A DNA stretch of 6,431 nt. Source: Faucicola sp032089155. Its GTDB lineage: Bacteria > Pseudomonadota > Gammaproteobacteria > Pseudomonadales > Moraxellaceae. Made by a program: the position numbers and the translations under genes. Numbering within the stretch: the stretch's first letter is position 1; each line of letters starts with the position of its first letter. The notes under the pieces were generated by a model. That model did no database searches. It saw only the letters and a program-made list of their open reading frames with translations, and was not told the DNA's origin. The DNA is taken from contig DAMDEV010000140.1 in the NCBI GenBank assembly GCA_032089155.1, positions 1 to 6,431 on the forward strand. The letters run 5' to 3'. Shown here piece by piece: positions 1 to 4,782 of the stretch.

Positions 1-10
1 ATATGAGTGT

Positions 11-532
11 GTGGTTAGTGTGACAATTTTTTTAGTGTTAGCGTTTGTGGTGTTTATCCTGTTAGTATTTGCATTTCGTAGTAGTGGTACTAGCCGTCAA
101 GAGGTTATTAAGCCAGTTCGGGGAGATGAATTAGCGGTATGGCCGTTTGAGCCGATGCCGATTATGACACCGACCGAAGTAATATTTTTTAATCGCTTGC
201 AGCAAGCAGTGCCTGAGCTGATTATTTTTGGGCAAGTACAGCTATCGCGTATTATCATGCCAAATGACGATGACGATACTGACCAAGGCTTTTGGTTCAA
301 TCGTATTTGTCGTATGAGTGTTGACTATGTGCTGGTCGATCAAGACAAGCAAACCGTACTATTGGCAATTGAATTAGACGACTGGACGCACAACACTCGC
401 CGCCGTCAGCAGCAAGATGAAAAAAAAGACAAAGCGCTGTTGAGCGCAGGCATTTCGATATTACGAATCGATGGGGAGGCCATGCCGGATGCTGCGCATT
501 TACGCCGCAAAATCTTAGCGGTGCTAGGCTAA
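11..532 (+). CDS. DUF2726-type membrane-anchored protein (5' end uncertain)
   Basis: The 173-residue frame has an N-terminal hydrophobic helix at about residues 4-22 followed by a polar linker. The C-terminal domain, about residues 52-170, resembles DUF2726: an opening TPTEVIFFNRLQQAVPEL segment, then FNRICRMSVDYVLVD (96-110), the core AIELDDWTH (119-127) and LLSAGISILRID (143-154). The spaced acidic residues D105, E121 and D123/D124 recall a PD-(D/E)xK nuclease-like core. That is my inference; no activity is established. It probably sits in the inner membrane with the domain in the cytoplasm. The start is unsettled. GTG at 11 and GTG at 20 are both weakly supported, and the frame stays open to the window edge. 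GTG at 20 would overlap a TGA at 21-23 in another frame by 4 bases, a common coupling arrangement. No terminator with a T-tract follows on this strand. Family assignment is fairly sure, function unknown. Confidence 0.75.
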   Translation: MVSVTIFLVLAFVVFILLVFAFRSSGTSRQEVIKPVRGDELAVWPFEPMPIMTPTEVIFFNRLQQAVPELIIFGQVQLSRIIMPNDDDDTDQGFWFNRICRMSVDYVLVDQDKQTVLLAIELDDWTHNTRRRQQQDEKKDKALLSAGISILRIDGEAMPDAAHLRRKILAVLG

Positions 533-536
533 GATT
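511..536. repeat. 9-bp inverted repeat spanning the DUF2726 gene stop codon
   Basis: AATCTTAGC (511-519) and GCTAAGATT (528-536) are perfect complements around an 8-nt loop, and the TAA stop lies in the right arm. No T-tract follows on the + strand, so it is not a convincing terminator in that direction. On the - strand the arm runs into TTTT, but no - strand gene is visible that would need it. It may slow 3' exonucleases or end transcription weakly. Confidence 0.5.
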
Positions 537-562
537 AAAATCGCAAAAAACTGTAGAAAGTG

Positions 563-590
563 TTGCATTCAAAAAAAAACTCGCTATAAT
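563..590 (+). promoter_or_regulatory. Predicted sigma70-type promoter of trnW-secE
   Basis: A -35-like TTGCAT (563-568) is followed after 16 nt by a consensus TATAAT (585-590). The start would fall near 596-598, about 8-10 nt before the mature tRNA, which suits a stable-RNA promoter with a short 5' leader trimmed by RNase P. No terminator lies between the tRNA and secE, so secE is likely transcribed from here. Confidence 0.75.
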
Positions 591-605
591 ACTCAAACTC
601 AACAT

Positions 606-681
606 AGGCGATTAGTTCAATTGGTAGAGCGTCGGTCTCCAAAACCGAATGTTGGGGGTTCGAGTCCCTCATCGCCTGCCA
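606..681 (+). tRNA. trnW: tRNA-Trp (anticodon CCA)
   Basis: A full 76-nt cloverleaf can be folded. The acceptor is AGGCGAT (606-612) with ATCGCCT (671-677), followed by discriminator G678 and an encoded CCA (679-681). The D arm begins at 615. The anticodon stem is TCGGT/ACCGA (632-636/644-648) around loop CTCCAAA, giving anticodon CCA at 639-641. The T arm is GGGGG-TTCGAGT-CCCTC (654-670). It reads UGG codons. tRNA-Trp just upstream of secE is a common gammaproteobacterial arrangement. The tuf gene that often precedes it is not in the 600 bases upstream here. Confidence 0.98.
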
Positions 682-696
682 CATTTTAGTTAGTTT

Positions 697-708
697 AGCG
701 TATACGCT
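697..708. repeat. 12-bp perfect palindrome in the trnW-secE spacer
   Basis: AGCGTATACGCT is perfectly self-complementary. In RNA it would form only a 4-bp stem with a TATA loop. It lies 16 nt after the tRNA CCA end and could mark processing of the tRNA-secE transcript or a protein-binding site. The function is not evident from sequence. Confidence 0.35.
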
Positions 709-754
709 GTATTCTAATAATAAAATACGTTTTAATGATAGACAGGGCAGCCTT

Positions 755-1222
755 ATGAAACAAATGCTAGAGAACAAACTAGCAGAGCTCAATGGCAAAA
801 GGATGTCTGGTGAAAAAGTGGTTGTCCACGAACCTGCTGCTATTGAGATTGCCAAACGACACTCCCCTAAAGATTTTGCCCTGTGGATTTTTGCTTTTGT
901 CGCATTAATCAGCGCAACTTTAGTAAATCAATATTTACCCGCATATTGGCAACCCGCTAGCAGTTTATGGACGCGCGTGGCTGTTATTGCTGGACTAATC
1001 ATTGCTGCATTATTGGCACTGGCATTGACCAACCAAGGCAGTGCTTTTAAGACACTGTTGCAAGATTCTCGCGTTGAATTACGCCGTGTGACGTGGCCAA
1101 CCAAACAAGAAACCCTTGAATACACTTGGCAAGTTGCGGTAGTGGCTGGGATATTAGCCTTCATTGTGTGGTTATTAGATACCGTATTTAGCCAGTTAAT
1201 TCAATACGTCATTGGTCAATAG
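755..1222 (+). CDS. secE: Preprotein translocase subunit SecE
   Basis: SecE is the small essential subunit of the SecYEG inner-membrane channel, clamping SecY and stabilising it. The 155-residue protein has three predicted membrane segments, at about 41-61, 74-92 and 125-152. This is the three-helix form seen in E. coli (127 aa) rather than the single-helix form of many bacteria. The conserved cytoplasmic amphipathic stretch before the last helix is clear: RVELRRVTWPTKQETLEYT (106-124). The N-terminal tail of about 37 polar residues is longer than in E. coli. The ATG at 755 follows a weak GGGCAG-like ribosome site. A later ATG at 803 has AAGGA directly against it with no spacing, so the upstream start is preferred. 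The gene lies 73 nt after tRNA-Trp with no terminator between, and it is closed by a hairpin terminator before nusG. Confidence 0.96.
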   Translation: MKQMLENKLAELNGKRMSGEKVVVHEPAAIEIAKRHSPKDFALWIFAFVALISATLVNQYLPAYWQPASSLWTRVAVIAGLIIAALLALALTNQGSAFKTLLQDSRVELRRVTWPTKQETLEYTWQVAVVAGILAFIVWLLDTVFSQLIQYVIGQ

Positions 1223-1250
1223 CAAAAATTTAGCCAAACCCTTTTATTTG

Positions 1251-1270
1251 ACCCACATCTGTGGGTTTTT
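1251..1270 (+). terminator. Intrinsic terminator after secE
   Basis: ACCCAC (1251-1256) pairs with GTGGGT (1261-1266) around loop ATCT, and TTTTT runs to 1270. The stem is GC-rich and correctly placed 28 nt after the secE stop. It separates secE from nusG, which are co-transcribed in E. coli. Read-through may still occur because the T-tract is short. Confidence 0.75.
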
Positions 1271-1292
1271 ATCTATCTAGCAATATCAATAT

Positions 1293-1322
1293 TTTACCTG
1301 CATTGCTCATATTTGGTATAGT
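1293..1322 (+). promoter_or_regulatory. Predicted extended -10 promoter of nusG
   Basis: TTTACC (1293-1298) lies 18 nt before TATAGT (1317-1322), and the -10 is preceded by TGG, giving the extended element TGGTATAGT (1314-1322). The start would be near 1329, about 33 nt before the nusG ATG. The 6-bp inverted repeat AGCAAT/ATTGCT (1279-1284/1302-1307) brackets the -35. Together with the terminator just upstream, this makes nusG a probable separate transcription unit. Confidence 0.6.
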
Positions 1323-1361
1323 AGGCGATGTGTTTAGCAATGAATTAGAGGAAGATTATCC

Positions 1362-1892
1362 ATGCGTTGGTATATCGTACAAGCATTTTCAGGCTTTGAA
1401 AAACAAGTGCAGCGTTCATTGATTGAACGTATCAATCGCAGCGAATACAAAGAATCGTTTGGTCAAGTACTTGTCCCAACCGAAGAAGTTATCGAAATGC
1501 GGGATGGCAAAAAACGCAAATCTGAGCGTAAATTCTTCCCAGGTTATGTATTGATTGAAATGGATATGAACGACAACACATGGCACTTAGTGAAAGACTG
1601 TCCACGTGTGATGGGTTTTATTGGCGGTACGCCAGAAAATCCTGCGCCGATTACCCCAAAAGAAGCCGATACCATTTTAAATCGTTTAAATACTAACGAA
1701 AATAAACCACGTCCAAAAACCTTGTTTGAACCAGGTGAAGAAGTGTTGGTCATTGATGGTCCGTTTACCGAGTTTAGAGGTTTAGTAGAAAAAGTAGATT
1801 ACGAAAAATCACGCTTACAGTTGACCGTCAATGTCTTTAACCGTCCAACACCGGTTGAGTTAGAATTTAAGCAAGTAGAAAAAATTAACTAA
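1362..1892 (+). CDS. nusG: Transcription termination/antitermination factor NusG
   Basis: NusG binds RNA polymerase across the clamp, suppresses pausing, and links the polymerase to Rho or to ribosomal protein S10. The 176-residue protein has the NGN domain at about 1-115. It includes WYIVQAFSGFE (3-13), VPTEEV (38-43), RKSERKFFPGYVLIEM (52-67) and PRVMGFIGG (81-89). The KOW domain follows a linker containing KPRPKT, with FEPGEEVLVIDGPFTEF at 122-138 and VDYEKSRL at 145-152. Close similarity to E. coli NusG (181 aa) is evident; the N-terminus is about five residues shorter. The ATG at 1362 has a strong AGAGGAAG site (1347-1354) at good spacing. The gene sits between a terminator/promoter pair upstream and a composite hairpin downstream, so it may be monocistronic here. 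Confidence 0.98.
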   Translation: MRWYIVQAFSGFEKQVQRSLIERINRSEYKESFGQVLVPTEEVIEMRDGKKRKSERKFFPGYVLIEMDMNDNTWHLVKDCPRVMGFIGGTPENPAPITPKEADTILNRLNTNENKPRPKTLFEPGEEVLVIDGPFTEFRGLVEKVDYEKSRLQLTVNVFNRPTPVELEFKQVEKIN

Positions 1893-1942
1893 TTTCTGAT
1901 AGGTTTTCTTTTTCAGGTGTTTTTGACCCTAAAATTGTAACT

Positions 1943-2013
1943 AAGTGCCAAATTTAGCAATTTTTGCTTTACCTAAGTAAAAATTCGCTTATAATATGGC
2001 ACTTTATTTTTTT
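1943..2013 (+). terminator. Composite hairpin plus T-tract after nusG, overlapping the rplK promoter
   Basis: AAGTGCCA (1943-1950) is complementary to TGGCACTT (1997-2004). Inside it AATTTTTGC (1959-1967) pairs with GTAAAAATT (1977-1985), with one G-U, and AGC (1956-1958) pairs with GCT (1987-1989) across a one-base bulge. A run of seven T (2007-2013) follows after one A. RNA reading through from nusG could fold into this long structure and terminate. The closing stem is perfect, but the hairpin is long for an intrinsic terminator, so this is a plausible rather than firm call. Confidence 0.4.
1968..1995 (+). promoter_or_regulatory. Predicted promoter of rplKAJL
   Basis: TTTACC (1968-1973) and consensus TATAAT (1990-1995) are separated by 16 nt. 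The start would be near 2001-2003, giving an rplK leader of about 105 nt. The -35 region shares TTTACCT with the nusG promoter. It lies where the L11 operon promoter is expected from E. coli. Confidence 0.7.
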
Positions 2014-2047
2014 CTGTTGTCTGCAAGATTGACAATATCACCCGGGG

Positions 2048-2113
2048 AGCCAGATAGCCATTCGATGAGTGGGAGTCTAGCGCTATTACCCATAACAGGA
2101 GTCTATCATGGCT
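2048..2113 (+). promoter_or_regulatory. rplK leader: candidate L1-binding translational operator
   Basis: The leader carries GTGGGAG (2069-2075) and TTACCCA (2086-2092), with TGGG and CCCA pairing. This resembles the L1-binding stalk of 23S rRNA, where GGUGGGAG faces AAAUACCACC. L1 repressing the L11-L1 mRNA through such a mimic is known in E. coli. Around it AGCCA+GATAG (2048-2057) is complementary to CTATC+TGGCT (2103-2107 and 2109-2113) with only A2108 bulged. That 10-bp helix would bury the rplK start codon. The Shine-Dalgarno AGGAG is at 2097-2101. The L1 role is inferred from position and motif; the long helix is seen in the sequence. Confidence 0.6.
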
Positions 2114-2539
2114 AAAAAGATTGATGGTTACATCAAACTACAAGTGCCAGCTGGTAAAGCTAATCCATCACCACCTATCGGTCCAGCATTGGGTCAAAAA
2201 GGTGTGAACATCATGGCATTCTGTAAAGAGTTCAACGCAGCTACTTCTAGCATGGAACCAGGTCTACCTGTTCCCGTTGAAATCACGGTTTACAACGACA
2301 AATCGTTCACCTTCATCATGAAGTCACCACCAGCGGCGTTCTTAATTCGCAAAGCTGCAGGTGCTGCTAAAGGTTCAGGCGTACCGAACAAAACTAAAGT
2401 AGGTAAAGTTGACCGTGCACAGTTAGAAGAAATTGCTAACACCAAGAATGCTGACTTAACTGCTGCTGACTTAGAAGCTGCGGTTCGCACATTGGCGGGT
2501 ACTGCTCGCTCAATGGGTATTGACGTGGAGGGCGTGTAA
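2108..2539 (+). CDS. rplK: 50S ribosomal protein L11
   Basis: L11 binds the GTPase-associated region of 23S rRNA (helices 43-44) at the base of the L7/L12 stalk. It takes part in factor-dependent GTP hydrolysis and, in stringent bacteria, RelA activation. At 143 residues it matches the family length (E. coli 142). The N-terminal domain carries the proline-rich NPSPPIGPALGQKGVNIMAF (19-38), the thiostrepton-region segment. The rRNA-binding C-terminal domain includes NKTKVGKV (94-101) and GTARSMGI (131-138). The ATG at 2108 has AGGAG at 2097-2101. The stop codon directly abuts the rplA start, so the two are translationally coupled. Expression is probably under L1 feedback through the leader described above. 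Confidence 0.99.
   Translation: MAKKIDGYIKLQVPAGKANPSPPIGPALGQKGVNIMAFCKEFNAATSSMEPGLPVPVEITVYNDKSFTFIMKSPPAAFLIRKAAGAAKGSGVPNKTKVGKVDRAQLEEIANTKNADLTAADLEAAVRTLAGTARSMGIDVEGV
2527..2532 (+). promoter_or_regulatory. rplA ribosome-binding site inside the rplK 3' end
   Basis: GGAGGG lies within the last codons of rplK, 7 nt before the rplA ATG at 2540. The TAA of rplK (2537-2539) touches that ATG with no gap. Ribosomes finishing L11 are thus positioned to start L1, which lets feedback at the rplK leader control both genes. Confidence 0.75.
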
Positions 2540-3238
2540 ATGGCTAAATTAACTAAACGTCAAAAAGCAATCGCTGAAAGCTATGATGCGAACAAACAAT
2601 ACACATTGACTGAAGCGGTGGAAATCCTAAATAAATTACCACCTGCAAAATTCAAAGAGTCAATCGATATTGCTATCAATCTAGGCGTTGACCCACGTAA
2701 ATCTGACCAAGTGGTTCGTGGTGCTACCAATCTACCTGCAGGTACTGGTAAAACCAAACGCGTTGCCGTGTTTGCACAAGGTGCAGCAGCGGATGCCGCA
2801 AAAGAAGCGGGCGCTGATATCGTAGGTTTTGAAGACCTAGCAGAAAGCATCAAAGCGGGCAACATGGACTTTGATGTTGTGATTGCGTCGCCTGATGCAA
2901 TGCGCGTTGTTGGTCAATTAGGTACAATTTTAGGTCCACGTGGCTTAATGCCAAACCCTAAAGTAGGTACAGTTACCCCTAACGTTGCTGAAGCGGTTAA
3001 AAATACCAAAGCGGGTCAGGCAACTTACCGTGTTGATAAAGCGGGTATTATCCATACCACGATTGGTCAAGTAGGCTTTAGCGCTGAACAAATCGAGCAA
3101 AATGCGTCTGCATTAATCGCTGATTTGAAAAAAGCAAAACCTGCGACCTCAAAAGGTATTTATATCAAAAAAATCACCCTATCAAGCACGATGGGTCCTG
3201 GCATCAACTTAGATGCAGTTCCTTATCGTAATGCCTAA
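2540..3238 (+). CDS. rplA: 50S ribosomal protein L1
   Basis: L1 forms the mobile L1 stalk of the large subunit that helps release deacylated tRNA from the E site. It is also the translational repressor of its own operon. The 232-residue length matches the family (E. coli 234). Domain I is made of about residues 1-67 plus 160-232, and domain II of 68-159. The L1 signature is present: LGTILGPRGLMPNPKVGT (127-144). The C-terminal KITLSSTMGPGINLD (211-225) is also typical. It starts immediately after the rplK stop and has a ribosome site within rplK. No terminator follows; the 278-bp spacer after it holds the L10 leader. Confidence 0.99.
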   Translation: MAKLTKRQKAIAESYDANKQYTLTEAVEILNKLPPAKFKESIDIAINLGVDPRKSDQVVRGATNLPAGTGKTKRVAVFAQGAAADAAKEAGADIVGFEDLAESIKAGNMDFDVVIASPDAMRVVGQLGTILGPRGLMPNPKVGTVTPNVAEAVKNTKAGQATYRVDKAGIIHTTIGQVGFSAEQIEQNASALIADLKKAKPATSKGIYIKKITLSSTMGPGINLDAVPYRNA

Positions 3239-3284
3239 GTGTTAACGCTTAATGGTGAATTTTTAACATATTTTAAATTTAGTT

Positions 3285-3410
3285 CAGCACAAACGGGTTG
3301 TGCTGTCTAAGACCGTAGGTTCTATTGGTTTCATCATAAATAGTTTAATTGTGAAAGTTTTTCACAGCCTACGCAGACGGGATGGCAGTTTAATTTATCA
3401 TTGACTGCCA
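3285..3410 (+). promoter_or_regulatory. L10 (rplJ) ribosomal protein leader
   Basis: The arrangement matches the known L10 leader. A hairpin CAGCACAA/TTGTGCTG (3285-3292/3298-3305) is followed by GTCTAAGACCGTAGG (3305-3319). A distal CCTACGCAGACGG (3368-3380) lets CGTAGG pair with CCTACG (3314-3319/3368-3373) and CTGTC pair with GACGG. The unpaired TAAGAC in between corresponds to the kink-turn zone bound by L10 with L7/L12 in E. coli. Internal stems are CTATT/AATAG (3322-3343) and TGTGAAA/TTTCACA (3350-3366). A further perfect hairpin TGGCAGT/ACTGCCA (3383-3389/3404-3410) follows. The role, feedback repression of rplJ-rplL translation, is established for this family and inferred here. No convincing promoter was found between rplA and this leader. 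Confidence 0.85.
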
Positions 3411-3423
3411 CCGTATCGGAGTG

Positions 3424-3492
3424 ATAATAAGTTGTACTTTAACTTATTATATTAACTAGGTTTATTGGTGCCCTAAGTTAATCATAACTAGG
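3424..3492 (+). promoter_or_regulatory. Stem-loop cluster with mutually exclusive hairpins before rplJ
   Basis: A perfect 10-bp hairpin ATAATAAGTT/AACTTATTAT (3424-3433/3441-3450) abuts a second one. In the second, ATTAACTAGG (3451-3460) pairs with CCTAAGTTAAT (3472-3482) with one bulged A. The CCTAAGTTA arm can instead pair with TAACTAGG (3485-3492), because TAACTAGGT occurs twice (3453-3461, 3485-3493). The cluster ends 13 nt before the rplJ Shine-Dalgarno GGAG (3506-3509). There is no T-tract, so these are not terminators. They may pass the L10 leader signal to the ribosome site or guide mRNA processing; that is inference. Confidence 0.45.
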
Positions 3493-3516
3493 TAACTGAT
3501 AATATGGAGACAACCC

Positions 3517-4026
3517 ATGGCATTAAATCTTCAAGACAAACAAGCGATTGTTGCTGAAGTAAGTGAATCTGCCAAAGGTGCCCTTTCTGCTGTTGTTGCC
3601 GATGCTCGTGGCGTGACAGTAGGTAAAATGACCCAACTGCGTAAAGAAGCTCGTGCAGCGGGTGTCGATATGCGTATCGTGCGTAATACTTTATTACGTC
3701 GTGCGTTAGAAGACACTAACTACACTGTGTTAAATGACGTATTTGTAGGTCCAACACTTATCGCATTCTCAACTGAACATCCAGGTGCTGCGGCACGTTT
3801 GTTCAAAGAATTTGCTAAAACAAACGATAAGTTTGAAATTAAAGGCGCAGCTTTTGAAGGCGAGTTTATCGCTGCTAAAGATATCGATCGTTTAGCAAGC
3901 TTACCAACTTACGACGAAGCGATTGCGCGCTTAATGGGTACGATGAAAGAAGCCGCTGCAGGCAAATTTGTTCGTACTTTGGCAGCATTACGCGACAAAA
4001 TGCAAGGCGAAGGCGAAGCCGCTTAA
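3517..4026 (+). CDS. rplJ: 50S ribosomal protein L10
   Basis: L10 anchors the flexible L7/L12 dimers to 23S rRNA next to L11, building the stalk that recruits translation GTPases. Its complex with L7/L12 also represses its own mRNA. The 169-residue protein closely follows E. coli L10 (165 aa). The N-terminal RNA-binding domain opens MALNLQDKQAIVAEVSE and includes VVADARGVTV (26-35) and RIVRNTLLRRAL (53-64). FVGPTLIAFS (76-85) and HPGAAARLFKEFAK (88-101) follow. The C-terminal helix from about residue 133, EAIARLMGTMKEAAAGK, leads into the tail that holds the L7/L12 N-termini. The ATG at 3517 has GGAG at 3506-3509. It is followed after 69 nt by rplL. Confidence 0.99.
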   Translation: MALNLQDKQAIVAEVSESAKGALSAVVADARGVTVGKMTQLRKEARAAGVDMRIVRNTLLRRALEDTNYTVLNDVFVGPTLIAFSTEHPGAAARLFKEFAKTNDKFEIKGAAFEGEFIAAKDIDRLASLPTYDEAIARLMGTMKEAAAGKFVRTLAALRDKMQGEGEAA

Positions 4027-4095
4027 TTTATTTAAGCAAACTTAGCTACGCTTAGCATTTTTTAAACCAAATTCACTTATTTAGGAATACACATC

Positions 4096-4467
4096 ATGGC
4101 ATTAACTAACCAAGAAATTCTTGATGCAATCGCTGAAAAATCAGTAATGGAAATTGTAGATCTTATCTCTGCAATGGAAGAAAAATTTGGCGTATCAGCC
4201 GCTGCACTAGCAGCAGCACCTGCAGCAGCCGGTGACGCACCTGCAGCAGAAGAAAAAGACGACTTCAACGTTGTATTAACTGGCGCTGGCGACAAGAAAG
4301 TAGCTGTTATTAAAGCAGTTCGCGAAATCACTGGCTTGGGCTTAAAAGAAGCTAAAGACCTAGTTGAAGGCGCACCACAAACAGTTAAAGAAGGCGTAGC
4401 GAAAGCTGAAGCTGAAGAATTGAAGAAAAAATTAGAAGAAGCAGGCGCATCAGTAGAATTGAAATAA
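4096..4467 (+). CDS. rplL: 50S ribosomal protein L7/L12
   Basis: L7/L12 is the multicopy stalk protein that contacts EF-Tu, EF-G, IF2 and RF3 and stimulates their GTPase activity. The 123-residue protein (E. coli 121) shows all three parts. The N-terminal dimerisation and L10-binding helices span about 1-32. An Ala/Pro hinge covers about 33-53, including AAALAAAPAAAGDAPAAEE. The globular factor-binding domain from about 55 contains KKVAVIKAVREITGLGLKEA (67-86). The AGGA site at 4083-4086 precedes the ATG by 9 nt. The 69-nt spacer from rplJ holds only a 4-bp hairpin next to a T-tract. A strong terminator follows 28 nt after the stop, so rpoB expression would depend on read-through or its own promoter. 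Confidence 0.99.
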   Translation: MALTNQEILDAIAEKSVMEIVDLISAMEEKFGVSAAALAAAPAAAGDAPAAEEKDDFNVVLTGAGDKKVAVIKAVREITGLGLKEAKDLVEGAPQTVKEGVAKAEAEELKKKLEEAGASVELK

Positions 4468-4494
4468 TTCTCGCACTTAAGTTTTCTAAACTTC

Positions 4495-4533
4495 AAAAAG
4501 CTATTATTGCACTTGCAATAATAGCTTTTTTTT
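4495..4533 (+). terminator. Strong intrinsic terminator/attenuator after rplL
   Basis: GCTATTATTGC (4500-4510) pairs perfectly with GCAATAATAGC (4515-4525) around ACTT, extended by AAAAA/TTTTT to 16 bp, with eight T in the 3' tract (4526-4533). In E. coli an attenuator at this place lowers rpoBC transcription relative to the ribosomal protein genes. The same role is likely here, although this element looks like a full terminator. Confidence 0.9.
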
Positions 4534-4548
4534 ATTATAATCATTCTC

Positions 4549-4577
4549 TTGACCTTTCGTGTCTGATTGAACATAAG
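4549..4577 (+). promoter_or_regulatory. Candidate promoter in the rplL-rpoB gap (P1)
   Basis: TTGACC (4549-4554, five of six -35 consensus bases) lies 17 nt before CATAAG (4572-4577, four of six). The start would be near 4584. It sits just after the rplL terminator and about 65 nt before a second terminator-like hairpin. Its transcript could therefore be a short RNA of roughly 95 nt, or it could contribute to rpoB if that hairpin leaks. Confidence 0.35.
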
Positions 4578-4647
4578 ATGGCACACGCACCAAGGACAGA
4601 ATTGTTCCATGCAAGTTAGAAAGTCTGGTAATGCGTAAAAAAACTTG

Positions 4648-4678
4648 AGCTAAATACCCCAAAGGTGTTTGGCTTTTT
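4648..4678 (+). terminator. Second terminator-like hairpin in the rplL-rpoB gap
   Basis: AGCTAAATACC (4648-4658) pairs with GGTGTTTGGCT (4664-4674) over 11 bp including two G-U pairs, around loop CCAAA, and a five-T run ends at 4678. On the - strand the same stem is followed after four bases by seven T, so it could work in both directions. It lies well before rpoB with no gene between it and the rplL terminator, which is unusual. Confidence 0.55.
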
Positions 4679-4694
4679 GTCGTCTCTACAGTTT

Positions 4695-4721
4695 TTGTTT
4701 GCATCGATATTATATTATAGT
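4695..4721 (+). promoter_or_regulatory. Possible promoter for rpoB (P2)
   Basis: A good -10-like TATAGT (4716-4721) lies in an AT-rich stretch downstream of both terminators, where an rpoB promoter would make sense. The only -35 candidate, TTGTTT (4695-4700), is weak and sits at a short 15-nt spacing. If it is used, the rpoB leader would be about 275 nt. Confidence 0.3.
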
Positions 4722-4782
4722 GCTGATTGGGTTATCCATCCTATGATGATTAACTTATCCGCTGATTGAGCAAGGTTTTAAG

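Noticed and set aside
3..23. Possible tail of an upstream gene ending in TGA at 21-23
   Set aside because: Only about seven codons are visible. The 4-base overlap with a GTG start at 20 is suggestive, but no product can be read.
535..855. Open frame on the - strand containing MRDSNPQHSVLETDALP
   Set aside because: It is the antisense of the tRNA-Trp gene, a well-known spurious protein annotation, and it also overlaps the secE promoter and start.
3237..3250. Small hairpin AAGTG-TTAA-CGCTT over the rplA stop codon
   Set aside because: It has five pairs including one G-U and no T-tract, so there is no evidence for termination.
3242..3279. Possible rplJ promoter (TTAACG or TTAATG with TATTTT/TAAATT)
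   Set aside because: Spacings of 14, 19 or 21 nt with poor hexamers are unconvincing, although an L10 promoter exists at this place in E. coli.
4045..4063. Hairpin GCTA-CGCT-TAGC followed by six T between rplJ and rplL
   Set aside because: A 4-bp stem is too weak for a terminator, and rplJ-rplL are expected to be co-transcribed.
4077..4610. 177-codon open frame on the - strand
   Set aside because: It is the shadow of rplL and crosses the rplL terminator. Its Ser/Ala-rich stretch mirrors the Ala-rich hinge of L7/L12.
4504..4704. 66-codon open frame on the - strand in the rplL-rpoB gap
   Set aside because: It spans two hairpin terminators, lacks a clear ribosome site and shows no recognisable motif.
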